Below, piece by piece: positions 52,578 through 62,096 of a stretch of DNA of 64,000 bases (its first letter is position 1; each line of letters starts with the position of its first letter). The stretch is from positions 207,798 through 271,797 of the forward strand of contig NZ_FNWQ01000006.1 in assembly GCF_900108365.1 (NCBI RefSeq). Reading direction: 5' to 3'. Under the pieces are notes generated by a model. That model was not told the DNA's origin, searched no databases, and saw only the letters and a program-made list of their open reading frames with translations. The DNA comes from Chryseobacterium culicis (GTDB lineage Bacteria > Bacteroidota > Bacteroidia > Flavobacteriales > Weeksellaceae). The position numbers and the translations under genes are program-made.

Positions 52578-53441
52578 ATGATGAAGAATTTTAAATATTT
52601 ATTTTTAATATTCCCTTTTTTACTTAGCTCATGTATCACCACAAAGGATGTAAGGTACCTGCAGCCTAGTGAGAGTCTGGTTATCAATGAGGAAGGACTT
52701 GTTCCTTATAACATTCCTATCTACAGAATTACTAAGAATGATATCCTTAATTTAAATATTGTGACAACTCCAAAGGGAGATGCTGCACAATTTTACTCTT
52801 CTTACAACACCTCAGGAGGCATGAACAACGCAGGAACTACAAATTCTGCAGCATCCACCGGAGGTGGTGCGTCCTCCGGAACAAGAGGCGGAAACATGAA
52901 TTTTTATTTTAATGGATTGAGAGTTGACTCCAATGGAGACATTAATGTTTTCGGAATCGGATATATAAAAGCTGAAGGACGAACACTTGATGAAATTACG
53001 AAAGAAATACAGGAGAAGGTCAATGAAAATTTTCAGGAAGGAAAGTCTGAAGTGCGCCTGAACACAGACGGTATTACGTATTATATTCTTGGAGATGTAG
53101 AAACAACCGGACTTTCAGGAGAAAAAGTAGCTCATAAAAATACACTTACTATTACTGAAGCATTAGCGATCAATGGCGGGCTGAACAGAACTATTGATAA
53201 AAAAGAAGTTGTTATCCACAGAAAACTCCCTGAAGGAGTAAAAATTGCCAAAATTGATCTAACCCGTGAAGACCTGATGAATTCTCCTTTTTATTATGTA
53301 CAGAATGGAGATGAGATCTATCTCAATACAAGAGCGAAAAGCTTGAACGGATTCGGAAAAGATCCTATTCAGACTCTTACTACAGGAGTTTCAGTAATTA
53401 CTACTGCGTTGTCTATTTATTTACTTCTAAAAAATCTTTAA
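52578..53441 (+). CDS. Wza-like polysaccharide export lipoprotein
   Basis: 287 residues. Lipobox LLSSC with lipidated Cys19, then a polysaccharide export domain starting about residue 45, interrupted by a Gly/Ser/Thr-rich insert (about 75-105), then an SLBB-like domain (ITYYILGDVETTG, about 168-230) and a hydrophobic C-terminal segment (ITTALSIYLLL). It should form the outer-membrane channel for exopolysaccharide. The Wzc-like kinase gene starts three bases later, its usual partner. Shorter than Escherichia Wza, with one SLBB unit. Confidence 0.88.
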   Translation: MMKNFKYLFLIFPFLLSSCITTKDVRYLQPSESLVINEEGLVPYNIPIYRITKNDILNLNIVTTPKGDAAQFYSSYNTSGGMNNAGTTNSAASTGGGASSGTRGGNMNFYFNGLRVDSNGDINVFGIGYIKAEGRTLDEITKEIQEKVNENFQEGKSEVRLNTDGITYYILGDVETTGLSGEKVAHKNTLTITEALAINGGLNRTIDKKEVVIHRKLPEGVKIAKIDLTREDLMNSPFYYVQNGDEIYLNTRAKSLNGFGKDPIQTLTTGVSVITTALSIYLLLKNL

Positions 53442-53443
53442 TC

Positions 53444-55942
53444 ATGATCCCTGGAAAAGACACGCAAGCAGAGAAAAACGATGTTCAGAAAGAGAAATTC
53501 GGCTCTTTTGCATTGTTTGATATAGAGCATTTTTTAAGAAGAATTCTTAGAAACTGGTATTGGTTTGTCCTTATGCTATTTCTTGGGTACGCTATTTCTT
53601 GGGTGTACCGTAAATATTATGCACAGAATATATATTCTTCCAATTTATCTTTAAGTATATCCAACAATACCTCAAGTTATTTTACGCCTAACCAATCCAT
53701 CAATTTTATCTGGGGGCAGGGAGGAAATCAGGATGGAATTTATTTGAAGAAAATGCTGCTTTCCCGATCACATAACGAATTTTTGGTTAAAGAACTCAAT
53801 CTTTTTATCAATTATTCTACAAAAGGATCAATCAAATCTACCTATTTGGATAAAGATGACTCGCCGGTTTCTCTTGAAATTGATAAAAAACATCTTCAGC
53901 AGATTAATTATCCAATCACCTTATTGCCAAAAAGTAATGGAACTTATGAAGTAGTGCTGCCTGAAGAAGGGCAGTCTACCAACTTATATAGTTACGAAAC
54001 AGAAGGATTTCAGAATATCAATAATTATGCAAGGCCATCTAATAAAATCATTAAGGTTAATGAATGGTATACCTCTCCAAATCTGAGATTTAAACTGGTA
54101 CAGAATCCTAATGCCACTAAAATGGCGCTTGATAATATTATTGTTAGTTTAAATTCTGTTAACCAAACAGTAAATGATATTGTTTCTACCATAGGTGTGG
54201 AATTTGATAAGGAGATCGGTACCATTATGATTATCAGCAAAAGTGGTTATAATCTAAACAGTACTGTGAACTTCCTGAATAAGTCAGTGAATGAATTACA
54301 GAAAAAAAGACTCGAAGATAAAAATATTGTTAATAAGAACACAGAAGTCTATTTGCAGGGAAATCTTGATAATATCCGTAAAAAGCTTGATTCCAGCGCT
54401 GCTGTACTAAACTATTTAAAAACATCTGAAAAGCTTTATAATATAAAAGACAGTGACGAAAGGTCTTTAGCCAAAATAAAAGATCTTGAAACGAAAAAAG
54501 CTGATATTGTAAGCAAACTAAGTTCACTGAACAATATCAGAAATACCATTCAATCGCAGAATTTTGACAAAATGATTGCCACCAATGCGGCCGGTTTTGA
54601 AGATGGTTTCTTTACTGCTACCGTGAGTGAGCTTAAAGCTCTGTATGCAAAAAGACAAGAGATGGCTTCCATCTACAAGCCTAATTCTGAACCCATGAAG
54701 GAGATCAACAGGCTCATCAGCGAAGCAAAACTGGGCTCCAATAACAGCTTAAAGAATTATTATACCAAATATTATGATGAGATCAGCAAAATTGATCGTG
54801 AAATAGCCAATGCCGATTCGGATTTAGCCACTTTTCCTGAAAAAGAAAGAAAATATCTGGATGCAGAAAGGGGGTATAACATGATTGAGTCTACGTATAA
54901 CAGCCTGTTATCAAGACAAAATGAAACACAGATGAACGTGGCAACCAATAAATCTGATATCACAGTTATTGACCCCGCAAAAAATCTGGGACAGGGCCCG
55001 ATTGGTCCTAATGTAAAACTGACAAAAATGCTCATCATTTCAGGTTTACTGCTGCTGCCATTTTTATTTATTCTGATTGGTGAAGTGCTTGATAGTAAAA
55101 TAAGAAATATCAAAGAGCTGCTGAGCGCTACGAAAATTCCACTTCTTGGAGTTATCGGAAACAATAGCAATGAAAATATGCTTACTGTTCTGGAGCAGCC
55201 GAAATCATCCGTATCAGAAGCTTTCAGAGGAGTGAGAGCCAATATGAGATTTCTGATGGATAATGAAACCGAGAAAGGAAAAGTTATCCTGATCACATCA
55301 TCCATCGGAGGGGAAGGAAAAACTTATGTTTCCATCAACCTGGCATCTGTAATAGGATTGAGTGATAAAAAAACAATCTTATTAGGGATGGACCTTAGAA
55401 AACCAAAAATCTTCGGAGATTTCAAGATTGATAATAAATATGGTATTTCAAATTATCTTACAGGAGAAGTAGGTATTGATCAGATTCTCAACAAAACAAA
55501 AATCCCGAATCTGGATGTTGCTACTTCAGGACCTATCCCGCCCAATCCTTCCGAGCTTCTAATGAGCCAGAGAAATATCAGATTTATAGAAGAACTGAAA
55601 GAAAAATACGATTTTATTATTATAGATTCGCCACCCGTAGGTCTTGTGGCAGATTCATATGAACTTATGAAGCATTCTGATGCCAACATCTATGTCGTAC
55701 GTCACGAATACACAGAAAAATATATGCTGAAAATGATTACGGAAAAGTATCATAATGGCGAAATTGATAATCTTGGACTTGTTTATAATGATTATAATAC
55801 AAAACAGGGCTATGGTTATGGCTACGGTTACGGCTACGGCTATGGTTACGGCTATGGATATTTTGATGAAGATAAAAATTATAAAGAGCCTTTATTGATC
55901 AGAATAAGAAATAAAGTACAGGTATTATTTAATAAAAAATAA
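53444..55942 (+). CDS. Wzc-like polysaccharide co-polymerase/tyrosine autokinase
   Basis: 832 residues. A Wzz domain with membrane segments near 38-58 and 525-545 encloses a coiled-coil periplasmic region (about 280-480). The C-terminal BY-kinase has Walker A SSIGGEGKT (about 617-625), Walker A' LLGMDLRKP and Walker B FIIIDSPP. The tail begins with nine Gly-Tyr pairs (residues 789-806), an extreme form of the autophosphorylated tyrosine cluster. It should control chain length and export of the polysaccharide with the Wza-like protein encoded just upstream. Terminator at 55949-55976. Confidence 0.92.
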   Translation: MIPGKDTQAEKNDVQKEKFGSFALFDIEHFLRRILRNWYWFVLMLFLGYAISWVYRKYYAQNIYSSNLSLSISNNTSSYFTPNQSINFIWGQGGNQDGIYLKKMLLSRSHNEFLVKELNLFINYSTKGSIKSTYLDKDDSPVSLEIDKKHLQQINYPITLLPKSNGTYEVVLPEEGQSTNLYSYETEGFQNINNYARPSNKIIKVNEWYTSPNLRFKLVQNPNATKMALDNIIVSLNSVNQTVNDIVSTIGVEFDKEIGTIMIISKSGYNLNSTVNFLNKSVNELQKKRLEDKNIVNKNTEVYLQGNLDNIRKKLDSSAAVLNYLKTSEKLYNIKDSDERSLAKIKDLETKKADIVSKLSSLNNIRNTIQSQNFDKMIATNAAGFEDGFFTATVSELKALYAKRQEMASIYKPNSEPMKEINRLISEAKLGSNNSLKNYYTKYYDEISKIDREIANADSDLATFPEKERKYLDAERGYNMIESTYNSLLSRQNETQMNVATNKSDITVIDPAKNLGQGPIGPNVKLTKMLIISGLLLLPFLFILIGEVLDSKIRNIKELLSATKIPLLGVIGNNSNENMLTVLEQPKSSVSEAFRGVRANMRFLMDNETEKGKVILITSSIGGEGKTYVSINLASVIGLSDKKTILLGMDLRKPKIFGDFKIDNKYGISNYLTGEVGIDQILNKTKIPNLDVATSGPIPPNPSELLMSQRNIRFIEELKEKYDFIIIDSPPVGLVADSYELMKHSDANIYVVRHEYTEKYMLKMITEKYHNGEIDNLGLVYNDYNTKQGYGYGYGYGYGYGYGYGYFDEDKNYKEPLLIRIRNKVQVLFNKK
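55808..55861 (+). repeat. Coding (Gly-Tyr)9 tandem repeat
   Basis: Nine consecutive six-base units encoding Gly-Tyr, with mixed ggc/ggt/gga and tat/tac codons, in the kinase tail. The codon mixture shows it is old enough to have drifted, but unit number could still vary by slippage. Confidence 0.85.
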
Positions 55943-55948
55943 AGCATT

Positions 55949-55976
55949 AAACCTCCATTTAATGGGGGTTTTTTCA
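55949..55976 (+). terminator. Intrinsic terminator of the EPS genes
   Basis: aacctccatt (55950-55959) pairs with aatgggggtt (55961-55970), one G-T pair, followed by six Ts. Confidence 0.75.
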
Positions 55977-56105
55977 TATTTAGGGTATTTTCATTCTATG
56001 AAAAAAAGAATATTTTTGCCACTTTGCCGTTTACTTTATAACAAATTATGTTTTTTTGTTTATTTTTAACTAAACATTAAGATTATCATTAATATAAAAA
56101 TGTTT

Positions 56106-56113
56106 TATATTTG
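56106..56113 (+). promoter_or_regulatory. -7 element of the outer-membrane biogenesis operon
   Basis: TATATTTG fits TAnnTTTG; the ATG at 56156 is 42 bases downstream. No clear -33. Confidence 0.5.
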
Positions 56114-56155
56114 CAAAAATTAAATTTTAAAATAACCATAAATCCATATTCTTTT

Positions 56156-57046
56156 ATGAATAAAAAATTATTGTTTAGCTTCCTTGCCTTCCTTGGAGTG
56201 GTAAGTGTTAAAGCACAAAGAAACGAATTGGGAGTTCGTCTAGGTATGAGTAACCTAGTGGGAGATGTAGGAAGGACAAATTATATTTTACAAAAGCCGT
56301 TGGATTTAAGCAGAACGTCAGATTGGGGCATCCCATTTTATGGTGGTATATTATACAGATTTAATTTTAACCCGCATCAGACTGTTAGATTGGATTTAGG
56401 ATATAACCAGATTCAGTTTAGTGACAAAGCGGCAAAAGAAGATTATAGAAGAAATAGAAATTCATACGGTAAAAATAACGTATACGAAGCGAGTTTAATG
56501 TTTGAATATAACTTTTTTCCGGTAAATAACGAGCAGATCAGCATGCTGAGCCCATACATCTTTGGTGGTGTTGGTGCCTTGATGTTTGATGCTCCTAAAG
56601 CAACTCTTATCAATGACTTCAGAAGAGATGCAGATGGCGTAGCACAGGCTCCAATCAATGAATTGGATTTTACCACGACTACAGAGTATTCATTGGGAAA
56701 AAAGGTAACCGTGCATATTCCTTTCGGGGTAGGTTTGAAGTATAAATTCAACCACACCTGGGCAATATTTGCAGAAGCTACATTCAGATATACATTAACG
56801 GATCAGTTGGATCACAGCAAGATCCTTTCCAAAGATGTAAAAACTTCTTATAATGCTGATATTCTGGATCCTGCCACGGGCGGTTCATTATTGCAGTCAG
56901 GAAATTACTACGCGGTTTCTAAAGAAAGAGAAGCAGAGTTTATTAATAAGAGAAATATCGGAGATGGAAGATCCAAAGACTGGATGAATACTTTCAGTTT
57001 AGGACTTACGTATTCGTTCGGAAGACCTCCGTGTTATTGTGAATAA
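56156..57046 (+). CDS. DUF6089-like outer-membrane beta-barrel protein
   Basis: 296 residues from the ATG at 56156; a longer upstream reading frame starts inside the promoter and is rejected. A signal peptide (1-20, VSVKAQ) is followed by RNELGVRLGMSNLVGDVG and alternating strands typical of small outer-membrane barrels. It ends with aromatic-rich strands (NTFSLGLTYSFG). This protein immediately upstream of uppS and bamA is a recurrent flavobacterial arrangement, suggesting a role in outer-membrane assembly; its exact job is unknown. Confidence 0.8.
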   Translation: MNKKLLFSFLAFLGVVSVKAQRNELGVRLGMSNLVGDVGRTNYILQKPLDLSRTSDWGIPFYGGILYRFNFNPHQTVRLDLGYNQIQFSDKAAKEDYRRNRNSYGKNNVYEASLMFEYNFFPVNNEQISMLSPYIFGGVGALMFDAPKATLINDFRRDADGVAQAPINELDFTTTTEYSLGKKVTVHIPFGVGLKYKFNHTWAIFAEATFRYTLTDQLDHSKILSKDVKTSYNADILDPATGGSLLQSGNYYAVSKEREAEFINKRNIGDGRSKDWMNTFSLGLTYSFGRPPCYCE

Positions 57047-57047
57047 T

Positions 57048-57797
57048 ATGTCGTTGATTAAAAATAAAATAAATTCTGAGAATTTACCAAAACACGTAGC
57101 CATCATTATGGATGGTAATGGAAGATGGGCAAAATCTCGTGGCGAAGAAAGAACGTTCGGTCACAAAAATGCCATTAATGCAGTAAGAAATGCCATTAAT
57201 GCATGTAATGAGATTAATATCCCTTACTTAACCCTTTATACATTCTCTTCGGAAAACTGGAGCCGTCCAACAGAAGAAGTGAATACCCTTATGAACCTGC
57301 TGGTAGAAACCTTACTGCTGGAAGCGGAAGAAATCTTCAGCAAAGGATTAAGGATGCATGTTATAGGGAACCTTGAAAAACTGCCCGCTTTAGTAAAAGA
57401 GCAGTTGGAACGTGTGGTAGAACTTACAAAAGAAAACACAAAAGGAAACCTTGTATTGGCGATAAGCTATGGCTCACAAAATGAAATACTGGAAGCCGTG
57501 AAAAATATAAGTTCTGATGTAAAAGAAGGAAAAGTAGAAGTAGAAGATATTAACGAAAGTTTATTTGAAAGCTATCTTTATACAAAAGATTTTCCTCCTG
57601 TAGATTTACTGATCAGAACCAGCGGTGAAATCAGAATAAGCAACTTCCTGCTTTGGCAGATCGCTTATGCTGAATTACAGTTTTTAAATGTTCTATGGCC
57701 GGATTTTACCAAAGATATCTTCTTCCAATGTATTGTCGATTATCAAAATAAGGAAAGAAGATACGGTTTAACCGGTGAGCAAGTAAAAGGCCAATAA
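57048..57797 (+). CDS. uppS: Isoprenyl transferase (undecaprenyl diphosphate synthase)
   Basis: 249 residues from the ATG at 57048, one base after the previous stop (a GTG at 57039 would overlap). The cis-prenyltransferase motifs are present: HVAIIMDGNGRWA with the catalytic Asp, RTFGHKNA, YTFSSENWSRP and the C-terminal RTSGEIRISNFLLWQIAYAEL. It makes the C55 lipid carrier needed for peptidoglycan and the surface glycans encoded nearby. Normal length. It is followed by bamA after 28 bases. Confidence 0.95.
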   Translation: MSLIKNKINSENLPKHVAIIMDGNGRWAKSRGEERTFGHKNAINAVRNAINACNEINIPYLTLYTFSSENWSRPTEEVNTLMNLLVETLLLEAEEIFSKGLRMHVIGNLEKLPALVKEQLERVVELTKENTKGNLVLAISYGSQNEILEAVKNISSDVKEGKVEVEDINESLFESYLYTKDFPPVDLLIRTSGEIRISNFLLWQIAYAELQFLNVLWPDFTKDIFFQCIVDYQNKERRYGLTGEQVKGQ

Positions 57798-57825
57798 AAT
57801 TTTAAGAAAAGAAAGACTCGATAAA

Positions 57826-60360
57826 ATGAAGTTTAGACTATTACCCATCATGATGTTTGCTGCTTCTGCACATTTTTATGGACAAGTAACTCCACAAGAC
57901 AGCACAAAAGTAAATAATGCTGTACATGCAGAAAATGAGGCAGGAACTTATACACTTAAAGACATCGTTGTAGATGGGGTAAAAAAATATACACCCGCTC
58001 AGATCTTAAGATTTACAGGGCTTACAAAAGGAGAAAGTGTAGATATTCCAGGACAGAAAATCAGCAATGCTGTAAAGAAACTTTGGGATACCCAATCTTT
58101 TTCTGAAGTGGAAGTTTATGTTCAAAGCGTTGAAGGACAAACTATCGTTCTGAGATTTTACCTTCAGGATCTGAAAGAACTTGGAGAAGTAAAATTCGCA
58201 GGAAAAGGAATCGGTAAATCTAAAAGCGAAAAACTGGCAAAGGATAATAACCTTAAACCGGGAACTAAGATCACTCAGAATTTAGTTTCAAGCCTTAAAA
58301 CCAATGTTCCGAAAGATTACATTAAAAAAGGTTTTGCTGATGCTAAAATCACCATTCAGGATAAAGTGAATGCAGGAGATCCTGCTTTAGTAGACTGGAC
58401 CATCAATGTAGACAAGGGTAAGAGAATTAAAATTGACCATATTGAATTTGAAGGAAATGAAAATGTAACCGACAGCAAGCTTAGAAACAAAGCTTTCAAA
58501 GAAACAAAACAAAAACGTTTCGGTATCGGCGGTATTTTGAAATCCTCAAAGTTCATCGAAGATAAATATCAGGAAGATAAGCAGAACCTGATCAGCTATT
58601 ATAACTCCCTGGGATATAGAGACGCAAAAATCGTTTCAGACTCTGTGTGGAGAAACAAAAGAAATAACTACGAAATCAATGTAAAGCTTAACGAGGGTAA
58701 AAAATATTACATCGGGGATGTTACGTTCACCGGTAATACCGTGTACTCTACAGAATACTTACAGAGATTATTAGGATATAAGAAAGGAGATATTTACGAT
58801 GCGGTAGGATTCAACAAAAAAGTTGGAGAAGACGGAGGTAAGGAAGATGACTCAGATATCAAATCTGTTTACATGAACAATGGTTACCTGTTTTCCAACG
58901 TTACACCGGTTGAAAAATCAGTATCCGGAGATGCCGTAAACCTTGAAGTTAGAATTAATGAAGGTGAGCAGGCTACCTGGAACAAAGTAACATGGCAGGG
59001 TAATACCACCACCCATGACCACGTTATTCTAAGAGCAATGAGAACAAAGCCGGGAGAGCTATTCAAGAAAACGGAAATTAAAAGAACATATTTCGATTTA
59101 GCAGGGATGTCATTCTTCGATCCTCAGCAGATCGGCCAGGATATCCAGCCAAATCAGGTAGACAATACTGTTGATATTAACTGGAAATTGGTAGAAAAAG
59201 GTTCTTCCCAGGTACAGCTGCAGGCAGGGTACGGTGGGAACAGCTTCATCGGTACGCTGGGACTTACTTTTAATAACTTCTCATTAAAAAATTTCCTGAA
59301 GTTTAAAGACTTCAAACCGGTACCTCAGGGAGACGGGCAAACCTTCTCTATCCAGGTGCAGGCAGGACAGTACTTCCAGAACTATGGAGTATCATTTACA
59401 GAACCATGGTTATTTGGTACAAAGCCAACAGCCCTTTCTGTAAGTTTGAACAACTCCAGAGTAAGATATACAGATCAATACGGAGCCGCTCAGAAGCTTA
59501 ATATCTTCTCCGCTTCAGTTGGGTTAAACAGAAGATTAGACTGGCCGGATGATTATTTCTCGCTTTATACTGGATTACAGTTCCAGAAGTATGACTTCAA
59601 TAACTATCCATTCCAGTTTGGAAAAACTACAGAGAGTTATGGTTCAGCCAATAACTTCAGTATTAACTTAGGGTTGAGTAGAAACTCTGCAGGTATTGAC
59701 CCAATCTTCCCTACAATGGGATCCAATGTGGAGCTTTCAGCAAAACTGACTCCTCCATACTCATTGTTTAAAAAGAAAGATTACTCCAGCATGTCAGCTA
59801 TTGACAAGTATAAGTGGATGGAATTCTATAAGATTAAGTTTAAAGCAGATGTTTATAATGAAATCATCGGAAAACTTGTCCTTAGATCTTCTGCTGAAAT
59901 GGGATTCATGGACGGATACAACAAACAGTTGGGTGCTCCGCCATTTGAAAGATTCTACATGGGAGGTACAGGTCTTTTCGGAGGAAGATATGACGGTAGA
60001 GAATTAATTCCTTTAAGAGGATATGAAAACGCTACTACAGAAGGAGGACAGGCCGAAGATATTACGCAGACAGGTGGGGGTACCATTTATAACAGATTTA
60101 CCCTGGAATTAAGATACCCGATCTCAATGAGCCAGACTGCTAAAATCTATGCACTTACATTCGCTGAAGGCGGTAACGTATGGAACTCATGGAGTTCTTA
60201 CAGCCCATTCCAGTTAAAAAGATCAGTCGGAGTAGGGGTAAGAGTTTACATGGGAGCATTTGGATTGATCGGATTTGACTTTGCCTTAGGTCTTGATAAA
60301 ACATTATCAGGTGAGAAGTCCGGATGGAGAAACCACTTCTTGATGAACCAAACATTATAA
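57826..60360 (+). CDS. bamA: Outer-membrane protein assembly factor BamA
   Basis: 844 residues. A signal peptide (1-20) is followed by POTRA repeats (to about 440; for example the KIDHIEFEGNENVTDSKL and YYIGDVTFTGNTVYS strands) and a 16-stranded barrel ending in an aromatic-containing C-terminus. It inserts beta-barrel proteins into the outer membrane. Its position between uppS and two Skp-type chaperone genes is the conserved bacterial layout. Length is typical for flavobacterial BamA. Confidence 0.95.
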   Translation: MKFRLLPIMMFAASAHFYGQVTPQDSTKVNNAVHAENEAGTYTLKDIVVDGVKKYTPAQILRFTGLTKGESVDIPGQKISNAVKKLWDTQSFSEVEVYVQSVEGQTIVLRFYLQDLKELGEVKFAGKGIGKSKSEKLAKDNNLKPGTKITQNLVSSLKTNVPKDYIKKGFADAKITIQDKVNAGDPALVDWTINVDKGKRIKIDHIEFEGNENVTDSKLRNKAFKETKQKRFGIGGILKSSKFIEDKYQEDKQNLISYYNSLGYRDAKIVSDSVWRNKRNNYEINVKLNEGKKYYIGDVTFTGNTVYSTEYLQRLLGYKKGDIYDAVGFNKKVGEDGGKEDDSDIKSVYMNNGYLFSNVTPVEKSVSGDAVNLEVRINEGEQATWNKVTWQGNTTTHDHVILRAMRTKPGELFKKTEIKRTYFDLAGMSFFDPQQIGQDIQPNQVDNTVDINWKLVEKGSSQVQLQAGYGGNSFIGTLGLTFNNFSLKNFLKFKDFKPVPQGDGQTFSIQVQAGQYFQNYGVSFTEPWLFGTKPTALSVSLNNSRVRYTDQYGAAQKLNIFSASVGLNRRLDWPDDYFSLYTGLQFQKYDFNNYPFQFGKTTESYGSANNFSINLGLSRNSAGIDPIFPTMGSNVELSAKLTPPYSLFKKKDYSSMSAIDKYKWMEFYKIKFKADVYNEIIGKLVLRSSAEMGFMDGYNKQLGAPPFERFYMGGTGLFGGRYDGRELIPLRGYENATTEGGQAEDITQTGGGTIYNRFTLELRYPISMSQTAKIYALTFAEGGNVWNSWSSYSPFQLKRSVGVGVRVYMGAFGLIGFDFALGLDKTLSGEKSGWRNHFLMNQTL

Positions 60361-60368
60361 TTACAAAT

Positions 60369-60923
60369 ATGAAGCACTTTAAAATAACTTTCACATTCAT
60401 ATTACTTTTGCTTTTTGGACTCAACAATGCCCAAAAAATAGGAGTAGTGGATACTAATGAAATTTTAAATAAATTACCTCAGTATAAAGAAGCAGAAGCA
60501 AGACTGAATTCTCAGATCGATACCTGGGAGTCTGAACTTCAGAACCTTCAATCTGAATATGAAAGAAAAAAGGCCGCTTTTGAAAGTGAAAAAGTATTAT
60601 TGATAGGAGATCAGCTTAAATTAAGAGAAAAAGAAGTTGTAGACCTTGATAAAAATATCAAAACAACTACCAGCTTACGTTTTGGAGCTAACGGTGAAAT
60701 TACAAAACTGAGAACAAACCTTGTTTTGCCTTTTCAGGATCAGATCTGGGGAGCCATCAAAACAATGTCCGAAAAAAATGGATTGGGCATAGTTCTTGAT
60801 AAAAGCAATAACATTAGTGTTATTTTCCTTCAGTCAAAATATGATTACACCGAAAAAGTATTGTCTATTCTGTTGAAAGGAACAGACAAGAAAGAAAAAA
60901 CAACTAGCAAAGGAAAAAAATAA
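60369..60923 (+). CDS. OmpH/Skp-family periplasmic chaperone (first)
   Basis: 184 residues from the ATG at 60369, eight bases after bamA; a longer frame overlapping bamA is rejected because this start gives a clean signal peptide (FGLNNAQ). Mature start KIGVVDTNEILNKLPQY is the Skp pattern, followed by a coiled-coil (about 45-105) and a basic tail (KKEKTTSKGKK). It should hold unfolded outer-membrane proteins for BamA. A paralogue follows. Confidence 0.9.
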   Translation: MKHFKITFTFILLLLFGLNNAQKIGVVDTNEILNKLPQYKEAEARLNSQIDTWESELQNLQSEYERKKAAFESEKVLLIGDQLKLREKEVVDLDKNIKTTTSLRFGANGEITKLRTNLVLPFQDQIWGAIKTMSEKNGLGIVLDKSNNISVIFLQSKYDYTEKVLSILLKGTDKKEKTTSKGKK

Positions 60924-60989
60924 ATTAAAAAATTAACTTTTGCTCTATTTTAAAATCTAAAAACAAATTAAATTATTTATTTACCAGTT

Positions 60990-61493
60990 ATGAAAAAATT
61001 AAGTGTATTATTTGCAGCAGTAATGATGGTTGTATCTGTAGGTATGGCAAAAGCTCAAAAAATTGCTACTTTAGATGTAATGGGAGTTCTTAACGCTATG
61101 CCGGAGAAAAAGAAAGCAGATGCTGATCTGAAAACATTCTTAGATACAAAACAAGCTGAGATTAAGAAAAAAGCTGATGCAGCTCAAACTAAATTCCAGC
61201 AATACCAAACAGAAGCTCCGAAAAAAACAGCTGACGAAAACGCAGCAAGAGAAGCTGAAATGAAAAAATTATCTGAAGAAATCCAGCAAATGCAGGAAAA
61301 AGCTCAGAAAGATCTTCAGGCTAAGCAAGATGTGGCTTTCGGACCAGTTGAGAAAAAACTGAACGACGCAGTAGAAAAAGTAGCTAAAGCTAACGGATAC
61401 GACTATATTATGGATGCTAACTCAACTGCATTCCTTTATAAAGCAGGACCAGATGCTACTGCAGCTGTGAAAAAAGAACTAGGAGTTCAATAA
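60990..61493 (+). CDS. OmpH/Skp-family periplasmic chaperone (second)
   Basis: 167 residues. A signal peptide (about 1-22) is followed by KIATLDVMGVLNAMPEKKKAD, then a long Lys/Ala/Glu/Gln-rich coiled coil (40-115) and the beta C-terminal part (YDYIMDANSTAFLY). It is a paralogue of the upstream chaperone; such pairs are usual after bamA in Bacteroidota. The 66-base gap may give it separate expression. Terminator hairpin at 61525-61552. Confidence 0.92.
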   Translation: MKKLSVLFAAVMMVVSVGMAKAQKIATLDVMGVLNAMPEKKKADADLKTFLDTKQAEIKKKADAAQTKFQQYQTEAPKKTADENAAREAEMKKLSEEIQQMQEKAQKDLQAKQDVAFGPVEKKLNDAVEKVAKANGYDYIMDANSTAFLYKAGPDATAAVKKELGVQ

Positions 61494-61524
61494 TTTCAGC
61501 AAATTAAGAAAGATTTATAAAACT

Positions 61525-61552
61525 AACCATCTCTATTAGAGGTGGTTTTTTT
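61525..61552 (+). terminator. Intrinsic terminator after the Skp genes
   Basis: aaccatctct (61525-61534) pairs with agaggtggtt with one G-T pair, followed by seven Ts. Confidence 0.75.
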
Positions 61553-61563
61553 ATTTTTGCAGA

Positions 61564-62049
61564 ATGGAAAAAGAAGTATCAACTACGGTAAAAGTCAGGT
61601 TTAGTGACTGCGATCCGATCGGACATTTGAATAATGTAAAATATCTTGAGTATATGTTCAATGCCAGAGAAGATCATGTAGAGACATTCTACGGATTTAC
61701 CTATGAAGAATATACCAAGAAGACCGGCTGCACCTGGATCGCTATTCAAAATGAAATAGCTTACTTAAAAGAGGTAAGATACAATACGCAGGTGGTCATC
61801 AGCAGTAAAACCATCGATGTGCAGGACAGAACAGCAAAAGTGGAAATACTGATGAAAAGCTTAGATGAAAAAACAATTCATGCTGTACTTTGGGTAACGG
61901 TTATTTATTTCAATGTTAAAACAAGAAAATCTGAGGTTCACCCTCAAGATATCAAAGAAATCTTTGATAAGTTTTACGTAGATTTGATTCAGAAGGATTT
62001 CCAGTCCAGAGTAAAATTTTTAAGAAGTCAGAATGCCAAAAATTCTTAG
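61564..62049 (+). CDS. Acyl-CoA thioesterase (4HBT hotdog family)
   Basis: 161 residues with the block VRFSDCDPIGHLNNVKYLEY at about 11-30, which carries the catalytic Asp and the HLNNVKY motif of the FadM/YbgC group. A single hotdog domain of standard length. It should hydrolyse acyl-CoA or acyl-ACP; the physiological substrate is unknown. It begins 12 bases after the Skp terminator T-run, so a promoter may overlap (TATTTTTG at 61552-61559 would give an almost leaderless message). Confidence 0.85.
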   Translation: MEKEVSTTVKVRFSDCDPIGHLNNVKYLEYMFNAREDHVETFYGFTYEEYTKKTGCTWIAIQNEIAYLKEVRYNTQVVISSKTIDVQDRTAKVEILMKSLDEKTIHAVLWVTVIYFNVKTRKSEVHPQDIKEIFDKFYVDLIQKDFQSRVKFLRSQNAKNS

Positions 62050-62096
62050 GCAGCAATTCTTATCACATTCCAGGTTTTAAAATTAATAATAAATAA

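Noticed and set aside
54772..55305. 177-codon minus-strand frame opposite the Wzc-like kinase
   Set aside because: Antisense shadow of a well-supported kinase; serine/leucine-rich composition typical of reverse frames.
55808..55861. CRISPR-like array
   Set aside because: The repeats are contiguous six-base coding units without spacers; no other spaced repeat array or cas gene was seen.
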